From: Acanthaster planci | Lineage: Eukaryota; Echinodermata; Asteroidea; Valvatida; Acanthasteridae | Direction of reading: 5' to 3' | DNA length: 11,780 nucleotides | Assembly: GCF_001949145.1 (NCBI RefSeq) | Contig: NW_019091399.1 | Location: 488,809-500,588 of the forward strand | In this document: in pieces, positions 8,585 through 11,780 of the stretch | How the letters are laid out: the number at the start of each line of letters is the position of its first letter | Numbering within the stretch: position 1 is the stretch's first letter | Program-made: the position numbers and the translations under genes | Notes under the pieces: model-generated | What the model saw: only the letters and a program-made list of their open reading frames with translations | Told to the model about the DNA's origin: nothing | Databases searched by the model: none

Positions 8585-9027
8585 TAGGCACCGTCGATAT
8601 TGTGTCTTGGTCGATATACAGTGGAGCACCACTATAACAAACACGACGGGGTCCAAGCTAAATTTTCAGTACAGCGGTCGTTCGGTATTGTGAAATCAAC
8701 TGCCGAACGCTTCGTTGCCATGTTGAATAGTGCCCTTTCTTGTCTGACTGCAGTGCACCTTCTTGTGATACTATGATTCGCTGTTTTGATGATGTTTTGC
8801 TGTTGCATTACATTTGAGGTTTCTAGAAATGTATCCGTTAATTTTTTTGTTTTTTGGCAAGCTGAGAAGCAAGTGCGAGCCTATCAAAAACGATGTTTTC
8901 AAAGTTTCGATATTCGATTTTTCTGAAAAATCTGATATTTTCGATACATCAATATTACCAAATAACTAACATCGGCGATATCGATATGAAACCCATATCG
9001 ATAATATTGATATATCGACGGTGCTTA
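8585..9027. mobile_element. Transposon-like element with 16-bp terminal inverted repeats, copy 1
   Basis: TAGGCACCGTCGATAT (8585-8600) is the reverse complement of ATATCGACGGTGCTTA (9012-9027) with one mismatch. Both outer ends are TA, consistent with a duplicated TA target if the repeat proper starts at GGCACC/AGCACC. Just inside, the CGATAT word recurs many times: GTCGATAT twice on the left, and a dense ATCGATAT cluster at about 8908-9018. Such subterminal repeats are typical of transposase-binding ends. No transposase is encoded. At 443 bp it would be a miniature non-autonomous element, or a composite, because a second transposon end lies inside it. Confidence 0.65.
8619..8697 (+). mobile_element. 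Tigger/pogo-like transposon end nested in the element, copy 1
   Basis: CAGTGGAGCACCACTATAAC followed by AAACACGACGGGGTCC resembles the terminal inverted repeat of Tigger/pogo-type elements (CAGT..CCxCTATAACGAAC..). It is preceded by TA, the target used by that group. Further in, ACAGCGGTCGTTCGGTATTGTGAAATC resembles their subterminal repeat. CGTTCGG/CCGAACG forms a short hairpin here. No matching right end (GGTTCCACTG-like) was found downstream, so only one end survives. The assignment is by resemblance. Confidence 0.5.
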
Positions 9028-9162
9028 GAAGAAAAAGGGTCTAGTTACAGCACCGAATATTACAAGCCATGCTAGATTTTTAGTGGTCATTGAGCCCTGA
9101 ATGATTTTTCTTCAGGAACATGACATTTATGATTTTTGTGTATGTTTGTTTTGTTTTCAAAG

Positions 9163-9232
9163 ACTTTCATCCGGTGCTAGAATCAGTGACACATCCCAAC
9201 AGTAATGCTGGTGAGAAGGAACACCGCATCGT
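9163..9232 (+). CDS. Candidate second coding exon, copy 1 (right end cut or unknown)
   Basis: After the T-rich acceptor TTTTGTTTTCAAAG, the sequence AC TTT CAT CCG continues the phase-1 frame of exon 1. The frame reads Tyr (split codon), then FHPVLESVTHP, NSNAG, EKEHRI and V, a polar segment suited to a lumenal stem. The exon may continue rightward, or end after ATC at 9230. Here the text runs into the duplication junction, an N and a TG run, and GTCA is a poor donor. The same frame is open upstream to an ATG at 9120 with a short hydrophobic stretch, so an alternative start or the upstream acceptor at 9115 (in another phase) is possible. The 70 bases are identical to the second copy. I do not recognise the family with confidence. 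Confidence 0.4.
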
Positions 9233-9234
9233 CA

Positions 9235-9235
9235 N
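9235..9235. other. Ambiguous base exactly at the copy 1/copy 2 junction
   Basis: The only N in the window lies between CGCATCGTCA and the TG run. Comparison with 6422-6430 (CATTGTGTG) suggests it stands for T. Its position at the boundary suggests a join between reads or contigs rather than a random base-call failure. Confidence 0.9.
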
Positions 9236-9249
9236 TGTGTGTGTGTGTG
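9236..9249 (+). repeat. (TG)7 dinucleotide run at the left edge of copy 2
   Basis: One unit longer than the matching run in copy 1. Such a run is a likely site for mis-joining of reads or for unequal crossing-over. Confidence 0.85.
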
Positions 9250-9395
9250 TATTTATGAAGGAACAGAGTTGCCCTACTCCATGTTTCCTTCCTCTGTCAT
9301 TTCACGGATTTGACCGTGAACTGTTACTGATGTACAGGTGCATTGAACCGTCGTGGTACATGTAGATGAACATGTACACTGTGTGGTTTCATTTT

Positions 9396-9450
9396 TGGAA
9401 TGAGAAATTTTACTTGTTGACAGTGTTTGAAAAGTCTGTTTCTCATTCCA
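9396..9450. repeat. 12-bp inverted repeat, copy 2
   Basis: Both arms (9396-9407, 9439-9450) and the loop length are unchanged from copy 1, although substitutions and a roughly 10-base deletion occur nearby. Confidence 0.7.
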
Positions 9451-10655
9451 TCACGAACTCACATTCATGGAATAGAATTTCTAAGGCATTGCAGTGTCTG
9501 CCAGGCTTCTACTCCGCCTTCCACAAAAAAAAGGACAAAAAACAAAAAGAACTCAGGGTCATGATGGTAATACCTTCATTGTACATGTACATGATGAATT
9601 CAGTTTAAAACAATAAAGGATAATACCAGTACCTTTACTGTGATTCCAGGGTTGAAAAAAACATTGCAGCCCACTGGATCAGAACCTTAGTACAATGTAC
9701 ATGTACATGTTTTTCATTTATGTACAGATACATGGGGTACATGTACGTTGCATGTAGGTGCTGTAATAAGTAAGTGATGGGACCATGGCAAAATATACCC
9801 ATATTGATATTATTTACCGGATGATTTCACTGCTAAATTAACTCAATTTGTCATATTTGCATTCCTGTTTTGAAAAATAGTAAGTACAGTAAATATTGTA
9901 CTAAGATTTCACAAAAGATCAGTTGTTGAAAGCCTTCCTGCTCACCCTAAACCCAGTCTAGCCTGAGGAAGATGGCTGTTTACAGGTCCTGGTACCTTTT
10001 GGATGTGTACTCTTATACATACATGTACATGTTCTTATGGCAACTCATGTTCTGTTCAGAAAATGGCTAGAACTATAATAACCAAGTGAAAATGGCCAAA
10101 AGTACATTTACACTGGTCCCACCAATAATAATTCATACATGTACATTGTGTACATGTACTGGCACATGTACCCAGATATGCTTACTGATGCATAATACAT
10201 TTTGCCTTGGATCATCAGACATCCTTAAGGACCCTACAGTTCTAATGCTACTGGAATAATTTATTGCCTTCACTTTGAACCGCGTGAAAAATGTAGATCA
10301 TTTTCATGTAACGTTTGGTTTAACCACATATACCAGTACTCAATACAGTTTTCACGTACTGTACATGTACCAGTACACACACATGTACATGTAATAGAAA
10401 AACTGGTCTGAACTGTCTGCCTATTTTATCAGACATGTACCGGTAACATACATGTACACTGTGCATGTATTTTAATATTTCCAAAATACAGAAAAGAAGA
10501 CGAGGATTTAAACCATACTCTTTACATGTGATGCCAGAAAAAGTGTACAAGTTGAGAGGGCCTGCATGTGCTGCAGTGTCATGCTTAATAAATGTACAGT
10601 GTACCTGTATGAGTTCAGAAAAATGAAAATGAAAGGCTTGGAAAAAAATGATTTA

Positions 10656-10740
10656 GGACTTGACTTGGGACAAGTTGACTGGTAAAGACTTGACTTTGGG
10701 GAAAATGACTTGTGTCTGGACTTCACTTGGGAAAACTTGA
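10656..10740 (+). repeat. GACTTGACTTGGGA-type minisatellite, copy 2
   Basis: Same tract as in copy 1, with an additional 30 bases (10681-10710) that contain GACTTGACTTTGGGGAAAA, a further diverged unit. This is a unit-number difference, not an unrelated insertion. Confidence 0.6.
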
Positions 10741-10785
10741 AGAGGAAAAATACACTGTACATGTAACTTGTCTGCTTGTATTGGT

Positions 10786-10996
10786 CAGTGGTGTAGCTAG
10801 GATTTTACTGGGGGGCACAAAGGGGGCACCAGCATCTTGGGAGGGCACCAGCTTTCAATGGTGTGTTTTTGGGGGCAAGTTTTGTTAGCCTTGTTCAATA
10901 CAGTGTATCTATTCATCCATTTTTGTTTTCAGTGGGGGGGCCACCGGGAATTGTGGGGGGGCACAAGTCCCCTCAGCCCCCCCCCCCGGCGGCTGG
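10786..10996 (+). mobile_element. G-rich transposon remnant, copy 2
   Basis: Same CAGTGGTGTAGCTAGG start and C-run/CGGCGGCTGG end as copy 1. Homopolymer G-runs differ in length, which changes the reading frame of the spurious open frames and supports their being non-coding. Confidence 0.45.
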
Positions 10997-11116
10997 TACA
11001 GGTACATGTGCGTATATGTGTTTATGTTTACATACATTTACGTATACAAGTACATGTACAGCTACATTACATTACACGGATACAATGGACATATAGTGGT
11101 AGTAGAAAATACATTG

Positions 11117-11573
11117 TAGGCACCGTCGATATTGTGTCTTGGTCGATATACAGTGGAGCACCACTATAACAAACACGACGGGGTCCAAGCTAAATTTTCA
11201 GTACAGCGGTCGTTCGGTATTGTGAAATCAACTGCCGAACCCTTCGTTGCCATGTTGAATAGTGCCCTTTCTTGTCTGACTGCAGTGCACCTTCTTGTGA
11301 TACTATGATTCGCTGTTTTGATGATGTTTTGCTGTTGCATTCACATTTGAGGTTTCTAGAAATGTATCCGTTAATTTTTTTGTTTTTTGGCAAGCTGAGA
11401 AGCAAGTGCGAGCCTATCAATAACGATGTTTTCGATGGTTTCATAAGAAATTTCGATATTCGATTTTTCTGAAAAATCGGATATTTTCGATACATCAATA
11501 TTACCAAATAACTAACATCGGCGATATCGATATCAAACCCATATCGATAATATTGATATATCGACGGTGCTTA
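11117..11573. mobile_element. Transposon-like element with 16-bp terminal inverted repeats, copy 2
   Basis: Both terminal repeats are intact and identical to copy 1. On the left, the flank has eight additional bases (ACATTGT region) compared with copy 1. The interior differs by single substitutions and a small insertion near 11434-11449. Confidence 0.65.
11151..11229 (+). mobile_element. Tigger/pogo-like transposon end, copy 2
   Basis: Same nested end, preceded by TA. The adjoining hairpin arm is CCGAACC instead of CCGAACG, so one base pair of the stem is lost. Confidence 0.5.
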
Positions 11574-11708
11574 GAAGAAAAAGGGTTTAGTTACAGCACC
11601 GAATATTACAAGCCATGCTAGATTTTTAGTGGTCATTGAGCCCTGAATGATTTTTCTTCAGGAACCTGACATTTATGATTTTTGTGTATGTTTGTTTTGT
11701 TTTCAAAG

Positions 11709-11780
11709 ACTTTCATCCGGTGCTAGAATCAGTGACACATCCCAACAGTAATGCTGGTGAGAAGGAACACCGCATCGTAA
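11709..11780 (+). CDS. Candidate second coding exon, copy 2 (runs off the window)
   Basis: Identical to 9163-9232 with the same acceptor, then AA at the window edge. ATC followed by GTAA could be a splice donor after residue Ile, or the frame may continue as Val and beyond. The window ends before this can be decided. If the duplication is an assembly artefact, this copy, which runs on into unseen sequence, is more likely the one connected to the rest of the gene. It remains phase-compatible with exon 1. Confidence 0.4.

Larger units (their letters stand above)
760..9162 (+). other. Inferred first intron (GTGAGT ... TTTTCAAAG)
   Basis: The intron is inferred from the donor GTGAGT at 760-765 and the AG at 9161-9162, which follows a T-rich tract (about 9142-9157). 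If the second exon copy is used, it would run to 11708. At about 8.4 kb or 10.9 kb it is long but normal for a large-genome marine invertebrate. Its content is repeats: TACATG runs, a degenerate array, inverted repeats and DNA-transposon remnants. A stronger-looking acceptor (TTTTTCTTCAG, ending at 9115) lies 47 bases upstream, but joining it to exon 1 gives an immediate TGA, so it is incompatible with this gene model. Confidence 0.4.
6422..9232 (+). repeat. Tandem duplicated segment, copy 1
   Basis: The segment begins at CATTGTGTG and ends at CACCGCATCGT inside the candidate second exon. It is collinear over its whole length with 9233-11778: for example GAACAGAGTTGCCC, CCACTGGATCAGAACC and GGAAGATGGCTGTTTACAGG occur in the same order in both. 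The offset is 2813 at the start and 2546 at the end. Most of the difference is a 351-bp block present only here. Differences are scattered substitutions and small indels, for example two substitutions in 122 bases at 9041-9162. That fits either a recent duplication or two alleles of a very polymorphic species. Confidence 0.95.
9233..11778 (+). repeat. Tandem duplicated segment, copy 2
   Basis: Head-to-tail second copy of 6422-9232, starting CA-N-TGTGTG. Relative to copy 1 it lacks the 351-bp block and about 10 bases near 9548. It gains about 34 bases near 9706-9740, six bases at a TACATG run near 9358 and another near 10023, eight bases near 10326, 30 bases at 10681-10710 and eight bases near 11110. 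The window ends within two bases of the point where copy 1 stops, so whether the similarity continues cannot be tested here. Confidence 0.95.

Noticed and set aside
8292-8693. 133-codon plus-strand open frame and its overlapping partners
   Set aside because: Composition is Gly/Pro/Tyr/Met from G-, C- and TACATG-runs across transposon-like ends. Homopolymer length differences shift the frame in copy 2.
9120-9365. 81-codon plus-strand open frame crossing the N
   Set aside because: It crosses the duplication junction and translates the TG run. Only its part at 9163-9232 is supported, as a candidate exon.

Overview
The window looks like animal, not bacterial, DNA. It has no long open reading frames, it is AT-rich with T-tracts, it carries DNA-transposon ends, and the palindromic hexamer unit TACATG occurs dozens of times along with TAGGCCTA and TACCGGTA words. 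From general familiarity this texture fits a marine invertebrate deuterostome (amphioxus, echinoderm or hemichordate), but the sequence alone does not settle the species. Nearly all the longer open frames are translations of TACATG runs or of transposon debris and are not genes.

The best gene signal is a split plus-strand gene. A short ATG exon at 663-759 encodes a seven-residue basic tail, one hydrophobic segment and the start of a stem: the plan of a type II signal-anchor protein such as a Golgi enzyme. It ends at a consensus GTGAGT donor in phase 1. About 8.4 kb downstream, a T-rich tract and an AG acceptor precede an open segment at 9163-9232 that is phase-compatible with it. The same segment occurs again at 11709-11780. 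Everything between is then a large, repeat-filled first intron. A TATA/CCAAT-like arrangement at 322-392 could be its promoter, but this is weak.

Layout: 1-662 upstream region; 663-759 exon 1; 760-6421 unique intron-like DNA with a degenerate TTCACA/GTGGGAAA array (3431-3661) and several perfect inverted repeats; 6422-9232 and 9233-11778 two head-to-tail copies of one segment (about 2.81 and 2.55 kb). Each copy contains the same series: TG run, 12-bp inverted repeat, minisatellite, a G-rich transposon-like element, a 16-bp-TIR element with a Tigger/pogo-like end inside it, and the exon. A single ambiguous base (9235) sits at the junction, and both copies stop inside or at the edge of the exon. 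So the duplication may be two haplotypes placed in tandem by the assembler rather than a real tandem duplication. The copies differ by scattered substitutions, 6-bp steps in TACATG runs, a 30-bp minisatellite change and one 351-bp indel.

No rRNA, tRNA, CRISPR array, operon or prokaryotic feature was seen. I did not find a convincing wholly new biological system. The most useful leads are the hidden split gene, the nature of the duplication, and the clustered GTGGGAAA array.
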